A program made the translations under genes and the position numbers. The notes beneath the pieces were generated by a model that was given only the letters and a program-made list of their open reading frames with translations, made no database searches and was not told the origin of the DNA. 64,000 nt of DNA, from NCBI RefSeq assembly GCF_020829665.1, contig NZ_JAIVFT010000005.1:220807-284806 (forward strand), in the 5' to 3' direction. This DNA is from Nostoc sp. CHAB 5824 (GTDB lineage: Bacteria; Cyanobacteriota; Cyanobacteriia; Cyanobacteriales; Nostocaceae). This document shows positions 38,621 through 48,208 of this stretch, piece by piece (positions within the stretch are counted from its first letter, which is position 1; each line of letters opens with the position of its first letter).

Positions 38621-38891
38621 TTACAAAACTCCTGCCTGCTGTAGTAAATTCAAAGTTGCTGGCAAATCATCTAAGTCTGTTAAGCTAACATTGGGTGGAT
38701 TGAGCTTACTGATTGGTACTTGTTTTGATGGCGCTGGAATTCCTTTTACTAAAGGATATTCATTAGTTTCTAATCACCAGGGTTTTCGTTTGAGCGTCTA
38801 CAGCTACCCCAATTCCCCAATCGAGCGTTAAAGCTAGAGCTAATGCTGAAAGTTTCAGCAATGGTAAAGTTTTCAATCTCCAATCCTTCAC
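38621..38891 (-). pseudogene. Decayed second iron-binding protein gene (futA-like)
   Basis: Two fragments of a periplasmic iron-binding protein. The first, from a GTG at 38891, is a signal peptide and the start of the mature chain (WRLKTLPLLKLSALALALTL, later DAQTKTLVI), running to a stop at 38763. The second, in another frame, is the C-terminus (NEYPLVKGIPAPSKQVPISK and LDDLPATLNLLQQAGVL) ending at 38621. About 270 central codons are missing. It is a paralogue of the intact gene at 39032, with about the same end sequence. Confidence 0.85.
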
Positions 38892-39031
38892 CTGAATTCT
38901 TATCAGAAAATTTTTGCAATAACCTTGCTCTTCTCAACTTTTACCATTAACGTGTACTGGTAAGCAAGAAAATTTATCAAAAAATTTAGATTTTTCCTAC
39001 TTTTGCCAGATGTATTCTAGGCGATTGCAGG

Positions 39032-40108
39032 TTATATGACTTGTACTTGCTGCATGAGTTTGAGTGTTGCCTCTAAATCGCTAAGATTACTCAAGTCGAT
39101 TTTTTGAGCTTGTTTTTTAATTTCTTGGAGAGATTTCAGTTTACCTTTGGGTGCAACAGCCGAAGTTAGAGGATACTCATAGGTTTGATTAGCAAAGTAG
39201 TTTTGGGCATTTTCGTTCAGCATGAATTCGACAAACTTTTGAGCAATATTGGGATGTTTAGCGCTGTTAAGAATTGCTACGCCTGCAACATTTACCAAGG
39301 AACCCACATCATCGGTAAAATGATGCTCCACTGGAACTTGAGGATTATCTTGTTTAACTCGTTCTAGATAATAATGATTGACAAATCCAACAGCAATTTC
39401 GCCGCGAGATAAGGCTTCTACAATTGCTGTATTATTAGGATAAACTTTAGGATTGTTAGCTTTAATACCTTCTAACCATTGCCTAGCTTTGTCTTCTCCT
39501 TCTGCAACTCGTAAAGCGGTGACAAAGGATTGAAAGGAACCATTTGTAGGTGCCCAGCCAATTTTACCTTTCCATTTCGGTTCAGTAAAGCCAAAAATCG
39601 ACGATGGTAATTCACTCGGCTGTACTGATTTAGTGTTGTAATCTACTGTACGCACTCTACCAGAAATACCTAGCCATTTCCCCTCTGGTGAACGGTAGGT
39701 ACTATCTACCTGATTCAGAAGAGATGTTGGTAACTGTACTACTCTATTTGCTTTTTGAATAGCTCCAAGGGCGCTGGCATCTTGGGCAAAGAAGACATCT
39801 GCGGGACTGTTTGTCCCTTCTTCCAAAATTGCTGATGCTAACTCAGCAGTATCGCCGTAGCGGACTTGTACCTTAGTATTGGTTTGTTGCTCAAATTGCT
39901 TAATAAGTCCACCGATGAGTTTTTCGTTGCGTCCTGAGTAGACTACTAGCTCTTTTTCTAATGCACCGCTAGCAGCCGTAGTCGGTGTAGCTTGTCCCGA
40001 TGGCGATTGGGCAGTATCGGTGGGAGTTTGATTAGGATTACAAGCGATCGCTAATCCACCACTAGCAGTTGCTAGTCCCACTATATAGACAAATTTGCGG
40101 CGCTTCAT
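39032..40108 (-). CDS. futA: Iron(III) ABC transporter substrate-binding protein
   Basis: A 358-residue periplasmic ferric-binding protein. MKRRKFVYIVGLATASGGLA followed by IACN is a lipoprotein or Tat-like leader with a GLAIAC lipobox. LVVYSGRNEKLIGGLIKQFEQ is the typical start of the mature domain. VGFVNHYYLERV supplies the adjacent tyrosine pair used to bind iron, and PNIAQKFVEFMLNENAQNYF is near the end. The frame opens at 40129, but GGAGAAAGCTT precedes the ATG at 40108. It is first in the transport operon. Confidence 0.93.
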   Translation of the reverse strand: MKRRKFVYIVGLATASGGLAIACNPNQTPTDTAQSPSGQATPTTAASGALEKELVVYSGRNEKLIGGLIKQFEQQTNTKVQVRYGDTAELASAILEEGTNSPADVFFAQDASALGAIQKANRVVQLPTSLLNQVDSTYRSPEGKWLGISGRVRTVDYNTKSVQPSELPSSIFGFTEPKWKGKIGWAPTNGSFQSFVTALRVAEGEDKARQWLEGIKANNPKVYPNNTAIVEALSRGEIAVGFVNHYYLERVKQDNPQVPVEHHFTDDVGSLVNVAGVAILNSAKHPNIAQKFVEFMLNENAQNYFANQTYEYPLTSAVAPKGKLKSLQEIKKQAQKIDLSNLSDLEATLKLMQQVQVI

Positions 40109-40776
40109 AAGCTTTCTCCAGTAGAACACAAACTATTAATAGGTTTATTGCAATATATTACTATTAATCTAGTAAGCTTGCCTAGTTACATTCTCATGTC
40201 TGATCGACTGAGATATTTTGCTAACTCAATATAGAGTAGCCATTCATTCTTTGTTAAGATAATTGTTTATCCATATTATTGACAATTAATTAGAATAATT
40301 AGTTGAAAAGCAATTGATAATTATTTTTTATATATTTAAAAAATTGGTCAAAAGCAACAGTTTACAGATAGGAATATTCTCATATATAAGTAAGTTGGTG
40401 AAAAAATAGACTTCTAGCAGTTGTGGGGTAAGGGGTAAAGGGGAAAGCAGCGATAGAATTACCATGCACCCCTTTCCCCAAGAGTGCAAAACTATTTTTG
40501 CAAGAGGTCTAATGTTTTTAGACAAAATTACCATCTGGCTTTTGGTTGCTAGCACCATAACGACGTAAGTAGGTGAGCGTAAATAATTATCCTTGGGATA
40601 AGGCACGGGGCAGGGGTAAAAAGGATTTAAGTCTTATTTACTTTTCTTTACACAGTTTGGTTTCCTTGTGCCGACTTACTTAGATATTCTTTAGGCAAGC
40701 AGCAACTACCGCTAAATACTAAGTTTGCTTGAAGAGATAGTATCTATTAGAAGAGTAAAATTTTAGGAGTAAACCT
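40109..40776. other. AT-rich divergent gap
   Basis: No gene or clear repeat is seen. It should hold the futA promoter (minus strand) and the esterase promoter (plus strand). A pyrimidine/purine-rich GGGGTAAGGGGTAAAGGGG tract is at 40423-40445. Confidence 0.4.
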
Positions 40777-41397
40777 CTGTCTTTACAAGCTATCACCGTT
40801 AAGAGAGAAACCTCTCAACCTCCCGCAGGTTTAATTGTCACTTTGCATGGTTGGGGAGCTAATGCTGAGGATGTCGCATCTTTGTTACCCTTGCTTAACT
40901 TACCTGATTACCAGTTTGTATTACCCAACGCACCTTTTCCTTATCCTTATTCCCCTGTAGGGAGGGCATGGTATGACTTGCGGGTGGAGAATATGTATCA
41001 AGGATTAGCAGAAAGTCGGCAACTGCTAATAGATTTTTTGCAATCTTTAGAAAGCACCACTGGCGTACCTTTGTCACGCACCCTTTTAAGTGGATTTTCT
41101 CAAGGCGGGGCAATGACTTTAGATGTCGGCTCAAAATTGCCCCTAGCAGGTTTAGCTGTCATGAGTGGGTATTTACACCCCGATGCAATAACGGCAGCTA
41201 AAAGTACGATTCCGCCGACTTTAATTACCCACGGTAAATATGATGAAGTTGTTTTACTACAAGCTGCTTTGAAGGCACGAGAAACTATAGAGTCTCTAGG
41301 AGTGGCGGTAGAATACCACGAATTTGACATGGGGCATGAAATAAATCCACAAACGTTAGAGGTGCTACGGAATTTTGTTGTAAATGTAATTGGCTAG
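40777..41397 (+). CDS. Alpha/beta hydrolase, phospholipase/carboxylesterase family
   Basis: A 206-residue serine hydrolase. TLHGWGANAED forms the oxyanion region, FSQGGAMTL is the nucleophile elbow (GFSQGG), and HGKYDEVV and HEINP supply the Asp and His of the triad. The ATG-based call would begin inside the TLHGWG strand, so it must start earlier. The open frame upstream has no ATG, GTG or TTG, but CTG at 40777 (then SLQAITVKRETSQPPAG) is seven bases after AGGAG, and homologues normally begin M-x-LQAI. A CTG start, or a mutated ATG, is therefore the best model. Confidence 0.85.
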   Translation: MSLQAITVKRETSQPPAGLIVTLHGWGANAEDVASLLPLLNLPDYQFVLPNAPFPYPYSPVGRAWYDLRVENMYQGLAESRQLLIDFLQSLESTTGVPLSRTLLSGFSQGGAMTLDVGSKLPLAGLAVMSGYLHPDAITAAKSTIPPTLITHGKYDEVVLLQAALKARETIESLGVAVEYHEFDMGHEINPQTLEVLRNFVVNVIG

Positions 41398-41550
41398 TCA
41401 GAATTACGAATTTTTTATAAATTCTGGTATAAATGCTGGAATTTTCACGAAATCAATGCCCTCTAATGAGTAATATATATAGGGTGGCTGCGTTCAGCGC
41501 AACTTAACCCATGCTGAAGGCGAGTGCTGCATAAGGGAGGGGCGAGCATT

Positions 41551-41763
41551 ATGACAACTCTAAGCATTTCCAGGAAAGAAATTGCTGCCATGACTGTGGC
41601 AGAAGTAGAAGAACTGGCTACACGTCTGGAGCTAGATAATTATAGTAATGCTTTTGAGGGTTTAAATGATTGGCATTTATTGCGAGCGATCGCATTTCAG
41701 CGTCCAGAGTTAGTTGAACCCTATATCTACCTCTTAGACTTGGAACCTTACGATGAAGCGTAG
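41551..41763 (+). CDS. DUF2555-like small protein
   Basis: A 70-residue cyanobacterial protein beginning MTTLSISRKEIAAMTVAEVEELA and ending IYLLDLEPYDEA. It resembles the DUF2555 family, which commonly lies just upstream of coaBC in cyanobacteria, as here. Its function is unknown. The frame opens at 41524, but the ATG at 41551 with GGGAGGGGCGAG upstream is more likely. It is acidic and has no signal or membrane segment. Confidence 0.7.
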   Translation: MTTLSISRKEIAAMTVAEVEELATRLELDNYSNAFEGLNDWHLLRAIAFQRPELVEPYIYLLDLEPYDEA

Positions 41764-41766
41764 TTG

Positions 41767-41820
41767 AGAGACGCGATTAATCGCGTCTGTACTAAGGAGA
41801 GACGCGATTAATCACATCTG
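41767..41820. repeat. Two copies of GACGCGATTAATCGCGTC
   Basis: A perfect 18-bp palindrome at 41770-41787 and a variant (GACGCGATTAATCACATC) at 41801-41818. The stem would form at RNA level and might work as a terminator or processing site between the DUF2555 gene and coaBC. Confidence 0.65.
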
Positions 41821-41972
41821 TACAGGAGTTAGGAGTTAATATTCCTAACCCCTGATTACTATTCCATTTTGACCATGCTTAATCCAAAATCCCTCTTGAA
41901 AAGTTTGCCACGGAGGAAAACTCTCCTTAAAAATTTTGTCTTTGACACGCTACGCGAACGCAAAATCCTAAA

Positions 41973-43163
41973 TTGAACAGAGTTCTAATTGGTGTAGGTG
42001 GCGGTATCGCCGCCTACAAAATCTGTGAATTGGTTTCGACGCTGTTTAAAACTGGGGTGGAAGTGCGAGTCATCCTCACCCGTTCGGCGCAAGAATTTAT
42101 CACGCCTCTGACAATAGCCACTCTATCTCGTCATCGAGCCTACACAGATGATGATTTCTGGAAACCAACTCACTCTCGCCCGTTGCATATTGAGTTGGGT
42201 GAATGGGCAGATGTCATGGTAATTGCCCCCTTGACAGCTAATACATTAGCAAAGTTAGCCTACGGGATGGCGGATAATTTACTCACAAATACCGTACTGG
42301 CTTCTACTTGTCCGGTGCTGTTAGCACCCGCAATGAATACAGATATGTGGGAACAGCTATCAGTGCAGCGAAATTGGCAACAGCTATTGATCGATAGCCG
42401 ATATCATGGAATGAATACAGCATCAGGTTTATTAGCGTGCGATCGCATCGGTGCTGGTAGATTAGCAGAACCTCCAGAAATTTTGGCTCACATTCAATCG
42501 CTGTTACACACTCAAGGTAAACGAGATTTAGTAGGTAAACGAGTGTTAATTAGCGCTGGGGGAACGCGAGAGTTTCTTGACCCAGTTAGATTTATCGGTA
42601 ATCCTTCCACAGGTAAAATGGGATTAGCTTTAGCACAAGCAGCACTTCACCGAGGCGCAAGTGTCACTCTAGTACATGGCCCAGCTAATTGGGATGTACC
42701 ATTAGGAGTGCAAGCAATTCCCGTCATTAGTGCCGACGAAATGCAGCACGCCATGCTGCAATATTTACCCAACGCTGATGTAATTGTCATGTCAGCAGCC
42801 GTGGCAGATGTGAAGCCACGAGATTATAGTACAGAAAAATTACCCAAGCGATCGCTCCCCCAAGCCTTACCCTTGGAACCAGTACCGGATATAGTCGCCC
42901 AATTAGCAAAACTTAAACAGCCGCATCAGATATTAATTGGTTTTGCAGCACAAACTGGAGATATTGTCAAGCCTGCGTTAGAAAAGTTACAGAGTAAAAA
43001 ATTAGATGCGATTGTTGCCAATCCCATCGATCAACCTGATAGTGGTTTTGGGAGTGATAATAATCAAGCGATATTTTTAGATAATCAAGGAGGGCAAGTA
43101 GCGATCGCACCTTGTTCTAAATTGGAAATGGCACATCATTTATTTGATTTTGTCCTATTTTGA
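41973..43163 (+). CDS. coaBC: Coenzyme A biosynthesis bifunctional CoaBC
   Basis: A 396-residue enzyme that ligates cysteine to 4'-phosphopantothenate and decarboxylates the product. The N-terminal flavoprotein CoaC begins [18 protein letters not shown], with the catalytic H72 (SRPLHIELG) and the PAMN motif at 119-122 ([12 protein letters not shown]). The CoaB half shows [39 protein letters not shown] and the phosphopantothenate-binding KLPKR. There is no ATG; TTG at 41973 is the working start, with weak ribosome-binding sequence. It is a core housekeeping gene. Confidence 0.97.
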   Translation: MNRVLIGVGGGIAAYKICELVSTLFKTGVEVRVILTRSAQEFITPLTIATLSRHRAYTDDDFWKPTHSRPLHIELGEWADVMVIAPLTANTLAKLAYGMADNLLTNTVLASTCPVLLAPAMNTDMWEQLSVQRNWQQLLIDSRYHGMNTASGLLACDRIGAGRLAEPPEILAHIQSLLHTQGKRDLVGKRVLISAGGTREFLDPVRFIGNPSTGKMGLALAQAALHRGASVTLVHGPANWDVPLGVQAIPVISADEMQHAMLQYLPNADVIVMSAAVADVKPRDYSTEKLPKRSLPQALPLEPVPDIVAQLAKLKQPHQILIGFAAQTGDIVKPALEKLQSKKLDAIVANPIDQPDSGFGSDNNQAIFLDNQGGQVAIAPCSKLEMAHHLFDFVLF

Positions 43164-43288
43164 CCAAGTTTCCTAGTACCGCGCCAAGACACAAAAACTT
43201 CTTTTTACATCTTGCTGATGTATTGACATTTTAAATTACATCATTTAGTGTAAACAGCATTTAATGTAAAAAATATTCGATTACATTT

Positions 43289-44809
43289 ATGTACTTTGAG
43301 GACGTGCGTCAGTGGCAAGGAACTGCGGAGGCTCTGGCAAAGGAGCTAAAACGCCAGATTGAACAGCTTGAACTGTCTATAGAACCACCTGCCTTGCGTA
43401 CCGTTCGGTCGTGGAGAACAAAACAACTTTTATCACAACCTAAAGGACAAGAATTTGGATGTCGGCAGATTTTGGAGGGATTGGCAACTGCTCTCCTATT
43501 GAAGAAAGGTTGGACACTTGCAGCAATTACTCAAGTATTGCCTTCTTTCTCTGACGATACTTTGGAGATGCAAATTCTGGCAGAAGCACAAGGTCTTGAC
43601 CCCACGTGGCTACCCACAATCACCGCAACTGCTTTGCCGTTACCTACTGGACACAGACCAGCAATGGATCTGGCTGAAGATGCAGTAGTGTTGTTAGCGC
43701 AAGGAATTATTCGCCAATATGAACGAGTACTGCCAGGTCAACAAATAGTTCGTCAAGAGGATAGTACGCTGCCACCAGAACTCTATCAAGCAATGTGCAA
43801 ATTAGGTCGTCTCTATATTGAAGAAGGACAATGCGATCGCGCGGCTTGTGTACATACTGTTTTGAATAACGCACGCTACCCCCTTGGTTCTGATCGTTGG
43901 GGGTTAAAAATTTTGAGCCAATTAAACTTTCGCTTTTCTAACGCAACCATCATCGATCCAGATTTGCGAGTTCCCACATCAGACTGTGCAGAGATTGCCA
44001 ACCTCAGTGGGGGTTTTGGAGAAAATAATGTTATTGAACATCGTCTTTATACTGAGTTATGCGACGCAACTCAAAGGTTGGGCGGTCGTCGTCAACATAA
44101 GGCTTACACTGCATTACGAGAGTTGTTTGGTAGATATTCTCTGATAGGACAACGCCAACTATTTGATTGCTTGGTTGATCGTGATTTAACTCCTTTACAA
44201 GGAATGATCATTGAGAAATTTTTCGACCTAGTACCGGATATTTGGCTAATCGATGGTTTGGCACACCGTTGTGCATACTGCGGCACACTCATGCGACCTC
44301 ATCCTAACAATAAACTTTTTGCACAAGGGCGATGTCCCATTCGCCAGTGCATTGGCCATGAATTACCAAAAGTATTTGAGAAGCTAGATCCCAACAAAGA
44401 TATTTTATGGATTGCCAAGCCGCAAATTCTCACCTACTGGACAGGCCCAGCAATTGATGAATTAGCCATATTTGATACAGCCAGACAAAACGGATTAGAT
44501 GCTGAACTTTATCCAGAGTCAGATTTATGCGATATAGGGATTAATGGAAAAGTAATTGGGATTGATGCTAAGTCCTACACAAGTCCAGTGACTCTGGCTT
44601 TGCGTCTCAATCGTAGTATTGGCGGGTTGATTTATTATCGTCGTCGAATTTTGGCTGTGAGCGATCGCTTAATTGAGGATAATCCAAGCTACATTTCTAC
44701 TCTTAAATCAACCCTTGATAAAAAAGACGATCCAGCCAGTTTAGTAATTATGTCAGTATCCTCCGTTATTGAGTTTTTAAAGAAGATGCCCTATGCGAAC
44801 CAAACCTAA
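43289..44809 (+). CDS. pPIWI-RE island protein: MerR-like HTH, Zn ribbon, REase
   Basis: A 506-residue protein, first of a three-gene operon. Residues ~37-90 resemble a MerR-type winged helix (LRTVRSWRTKQLLSQPKG, then RQILEGLATALLLKKGWTL). About residue 328 there is a zinc ribbon (CAYCGTLMRPHPN to CPIRQC). Near 412-432 is a restriction-endonuclease-fold core, ESDLCDIGINGKVIGIDAKSY, giving D-(x)n-DxK catalytic residues. The layout fits the Y-domain/REase component of the pPIWI-RE three-gene island described computationally. It overlaps the next gene by 17 bp. It probably cuts nucleic acid, alone or recruited by the PIWI protein. Family placement is from memory. Confidence 0.8.
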   Translation: MYFEDVRQWQGTAEALAKELKRQIEQLELSIEPPALRTVRSWRTKQLLSQPKGQEFGCRQILEGLATALLLKKGWTLAAITQVLPSFSDDTLEMQILAEAQGLDPTWLPTITATALPLPTGHRPAMDLAEDAVVLLAQGIIRQYERVLPGQQIVRQEDSTLPPELYQAMCKLGRLYIEEGQCDRAACVHTVLNNARYPLGSDRWGLKILSQLNFRFSNATIIDPDLRVPTSDCAEIANLSGGFGENNVIEHRLYTELCDATQRLGGRRQHKAYTALRELFGRYSLIGQRQLFDCLVDRDLTPLQGMIIEKFFDLVPDIWLIDGLAHRCAYCGTLMRPHPNNKLFAQGRCPIRQCIGHELPKVFEKLDPNKDILWIAKPQILTYWTGPAIDELAIFDTARQNGLDAELYPESDLCDIGINGKVIGIDAKSYTSPVTLALRLNRSIGGLIYYRRRILAVSDRLIEDNPSYISTLKSTLDKKDDPASLVIMSVSSVIEFLKKMPYANQT

Positions 44810-47800
44810 GTTTTGGAAAGGTGCAGAGCGAATTTGCTGGCTTTGCGTTTTCATGGAAGAATTTATCGGGACTAATTCACTGGAGTATGCACCAGTAGTG
44901 ATGTCAGGTATGGCCAGCATTTTAAATGCACCTGCATTTGAAAAAGCCCGTCAAGCTATTTTTAATATGCGGCAGATGTCACTGGCATATGTTACAAACC
45001 AGTCAGTTAAGCACGCAATTGCTCTCTATAACAACTATCATTATTGCAACAATACTAAAGGGGCTTATGAGATTGATATTGAAACACTTCACTTTCAAAG
45101 AACAGACCCTTTAGAAGATTCATCAATTACACAGGCGCGGCAAATTCTCAGTACTCCTTTGCCATACGAGACGTATGGTTTTACAGTTGCCGATCCTCGT
45201 CAACCAATGGCGGTTGCGTTAGGTGAAGAGTCAACAGCCGTGAAGTTAGACATTCCTCGTATAACTGCCCCAATTGCTGCACACCGCACACATTTTCTCA
45301 ACCGCAAACCAAAAGGAAAGATTCGCATTCCCCTAAAAGAACTACGCGATCTGGCTCATGAGATGGACCAGCGTGAAAAACAAGATCCTGAACGACGACC
45401 TGGTAATTGGGCGGATCGCTTTGAACGCTTTGATCTGATGGTGTCGGAGGCGGGAAAAGGACTGCGGAAAGAAGATGATGTGTTGGAATTAGAAGACATC
45501 AAGCACTTAATTGGTTTGCCAGGGTCGGGTAAAACAACCTTGCTTATGTTGATTGCTGTTTGGTTGGGGCTACATGACTATAAAGCCATGTTTGTGTTTC
45601 CCTCAATTGAAGTTGCTAGACAGTACATGGCTGATTTGGCATTTCATCAAGTTAAGGTGGGAATGCTTGTTGGTCAAGGTGATGAAACTCGCCGTCGTCA
45701 TGCAGACAATATTGCAGAAGCGATCGCCGCTACCGGAAATAATGGTGGTTTTGCTTACACCTTAGAACAAGCAGAAGTTTTTAGTATGAATTGCGTTCTA
45801 CCAGCCTTTTCAACTGCTGATATGTCTTTGTGGGGCTTTGGTTACGCACCTTGTAACGAGATATTGCAAGGAGGAGGGAAACAGGGAAAGATGAAAAAAT
45901 GCCTATGTCCCTTATGGACAATGTGCGGTCGCAACAAAGCACAGCGAGATTTATTGGATGCGAATATTTGGGTTGGTCATGTGCGATCGCTCGATACCGA
46001 AATCTCACCTCATGCAACTTACGAACAAATACGATATTTTGAATTAATTGCCCGTACCTTTGACGTAGTTGTTTTCGACGAAGGCGACATGGTGCAGAAA
46101 TACTTAGATGAATATGGAGCTGCAACTTTAAGTATTTCCGGCTCAGATAAATCAATTCATAGAGTAATTCTCGAACAAATTCATAATCGCTTTGCTCGTG
46201 GTGAAAACTATCGACTATTTGATCGGGATATAGAACTTTATAGTCGTGACTTAGCAGAATTTGGCAATCATAATACCTCTTTGATTACTACCGTTCATAA
46301 TATGTCTGGCTCGCGGGTAAGAGAACGGTACGAAAATCAATTGCTGACTGTATTACGGATTGTTAGCGAACTATTAAATAGTGTTAAGAAATCTACTAAG
46401 CAAGATGAAATTGATGAACAAGAAGTCAAAAGAGAAGTTACTAAAAGTCGAGCATTAGCTGAATTTTGGGAAAAAGCAGCCTATAATGCCTTTTATGACC
46501 GCACAGGTGTTAATAACCCTCAAGATTTTAAAGCAGATTTTTGGCCTCAGACTATAGGTATAAACCAAGAAACCTTAGAAAAGAAATGGAAGAGTCTCAT
46601 TCATCATTTCCGCCGTTACCTAGCTGAAAATCTCATTAAGCATCGTGATGCGATTGTTCAAGAAATTATTGAATTATTTTTCAAACTCTGTTTTCGAGAT
46701 CATCAATTAACTATAGAAGCAGAAGATTTAATTAAATTACTTATAACTGTTACATTCGTAATTTTGGGTTATCAGCGAATTGTACCAGGGACAAGAACAA
46801 TGCTTGCAGAAGGTTTCATTCGTGAATCCATTATGGAATCAACTGCATCACCAGAACTCAGAAAATTTATTCCAGAAAGCATTTTAGGTTCATTTTCTGG
46901 TGTGCAATATAGTTTTTTTAAAGCCCTAACAACGCGGACTGCTGCTAGAAATGTGGAATTATCTTACATTACATTTGTAGGTGCGCCTCGAATGTTAATG
47001 CACCGCTTTCATAGGTTGTTAGCAGCAGATGACGGACAAGCAAGTCCCGCCATTTTAATTACCTCAGCCACATCATTTTTACAAGCAAGTCCCGCTTACC
47101 ACATTAAGGCTGGCCCCCATTATTTACTTAAACCACGTCAGTCAGAAAATAATAAATCAGCAGAAAGCATTTATCTTTTCAAATGGTTTCCAGATAGTGA
47201 ATATGGTGATGAACCCCTCAAATATAGCGGTGCTGGCGACCTGCAAAAACGTAATCTTCTACGGATGGTCGCTGCTCTTGTAGGAGGAACTAAGCCTGAA
47301 ATTTACAAATCTATGGATAAATTTGATGTCAAATTTGGTATCCGTCGCAAAGCTGCTTTAGTTGTTAATAGTTACGATCAAGCTCGTGATATTAAGAAAT
47401 ATATCAATGACTATCATCCTCAAATTGGTAGACATACAAAAGCAGTTGTTAACTCCCTGAGAGACGGAGAACAACCAAAAGATTTTGTCACTTCTGCTCA
47501 GTGTGAAGCATTGGGGGATGATGAGAATTGCCATATTTTAATTTTTCCTATGCTGGCAATTGGTAGAGGTGTCAACATTGTTTTCACCAAAGGGGAAAGA
47601 AAATTAGATGCGGCAATTGGCTCGATTTATTTCCTCACTCGTCCTCACCCTACCAAAAACGATATGCAGCTTTTGTACAGCTTGGCAGGACGAGCAACAC
47701 AAGAATTTGATAGTCGAGTTTTTAGCGAAACAGAAGATTTGAATGCAATAGCAACAGCTTGGCAGCAATCAAGAAAAGTCCTGTGGTTAACTGCCAATAG

Positions 47801-48206
47801 ATTGTTACGTGAACCCTTAATGGCTAGCCGTTTGGGGCCTGAATTATTCAAATCATTTACGGCTAATCAAATGGTAGCTATTCTGCAAACAATTGGTCGA
47901 GGAATGCGGAATGGATGCCCCGTATCAGTTTACTTTGTCGATGCAGCTTGGGCTAAAAAATCGACAGAAGGTAAGCCCGACTCTGGACGAGACAGTATGC
48001 TGGTTCAGATGCGAATAATTTTAGAAGAATGTGTTAACCATAAAGACCCTGTAATTCGTGAAATTTACCAGGAACTTTATGGCGCATTTCTAAAACCTTT
48101 GCAGCGCATTCAAGGAGTAATTTGTTCTGACGAACTCAGTTTGTTAGAAGAATCTGCGGATGAAGAAGAAGGTTTTGATGAGTTTTCCCCACTATTGGAG
48201 ATGTAA
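44793..48206 (+). CDS. pPIWI-RE island DinG-like helicase
   Basis: An 1137-residue superfamily 2 helicase. A ~220-residue N-terminal region unlike other helicases is followed by Walker A GLPGSGKTT (241-249). A four-cysteine Fe-S-type set (APCNEIL, then KKCLCPLWTMC) is as in DinG/XPD enzymes. Walker B DEGD lies at about residue 428 (VVVFDEGDMVQKYL). The C-terminal motor contains SATSFLQ, FPMLAIGRGVNIVF, SLAGRATQEF and AILQTIGRGMRNG (motif VI). It would unwind DNA or R-loops for the PIWI partner. It overlaps the nuclease gene and is two bases from the PIWI gene, so all three are co-translated. Confidence 0.83.
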   Translation: MRTKPKFWKGAERICWLCVFMEEFIGTNSLEYAPVVMSGMASILNAPAFEKARQAIFNMRQMSLAYVTNQSVKHAIALYNNYHYCNNTKGAYEIDIETLHFQRTDPLEDSSITQARQILSTPLPYETYGFTVADPRQPMAVALGEESTAVKLDIPRITAPIAAHRTHFLNRKPKGKIRIPLKELRDLAHEMDQREKQDPERRPGNWADRFERFDLMVSEAGKGLRKEDDVLELEDIKHLIGLPGSGKTTLLMLIAVWLGLHDYKAMFVFPSIEVARQYMADLAFHQVKVGMLVGQGDETRRRHADNIAEAIAATGNNGGFAYTLEQAEVFSMNCVLPAFSTADMSLWGFGYAPCNEILQGGGKQGKMKKCLCPLWTMCGRNKAQRDLLDANIWVGHVRSLDTEISPHATYEQIRYFELIARTFDVVVFDEGDMVQKYLDEYGAATLSISGSDKSIHRVILEQIHNRFARGENYRLFDRDIELYSRDLAEFGNHNTSLITTVHNMSGSRVRERYENQLLTVLRIVSELLNSVKKSTKQDEIDEQEVKREVTKSRALAEFWEKAAYNAFYDRTGVNNPQDFKADFWPQTIGINQETLEKKWKSLIHHFRRYLAENLIKHRDAIVQEIIELFFKLCFRDHQLTIEAEDLIKLLITVTFVILGYQRIVPGTRTMLAEGFIRESIMESTASPELRKFIPESILGSFSGVQYSFFKALTTRTAARNVELSYITFVGAPRMLMHRFHRLLAADDGQASPAILITSATSFLQASPAYHIKAGPHYLLKPRQSENNKSAESIYLFKWFPDSEYGDEPLKYSGAGDLQKRNLLRMVAALVGGTKPEIYKSMDKFDVKFGIRRKAALVVNSYDQARDIKKYINDYHPQIGRHTKAVVNSLRDGEQPKDFVTSAQCEALGDDENCHILIFPMLAIGRGVNIVFTKGERKLDAAIGSIYFLTRPHPTKNDMQLLYSLAGRATQEFDSRVFSETEDLNAIATAWQQSRKVLWLTANRLLREPLMASRLGPELFKSFTANQMVAILQTIGRGMRNGCPVSVYFVDAAWAKKSTEGKPDSGRDSMLVQMRIILEECVNHKDPVIREIYQELYGAFLKPLQRIQGVICSDELSLLEESADEEEGFDEFSPLLEM

Positions 48207-48208
48207 AA

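Noticed and set aside
38415..38831. 138-residue plus-strand frame
   Set aside because: Antisense to futB and the futA remnant; composition only.
40328..40606. A 92-residue minus-strand frame
   Set aside because: No ribosome-binding site, low-complexity purine tract inside, and no recognisable domain.
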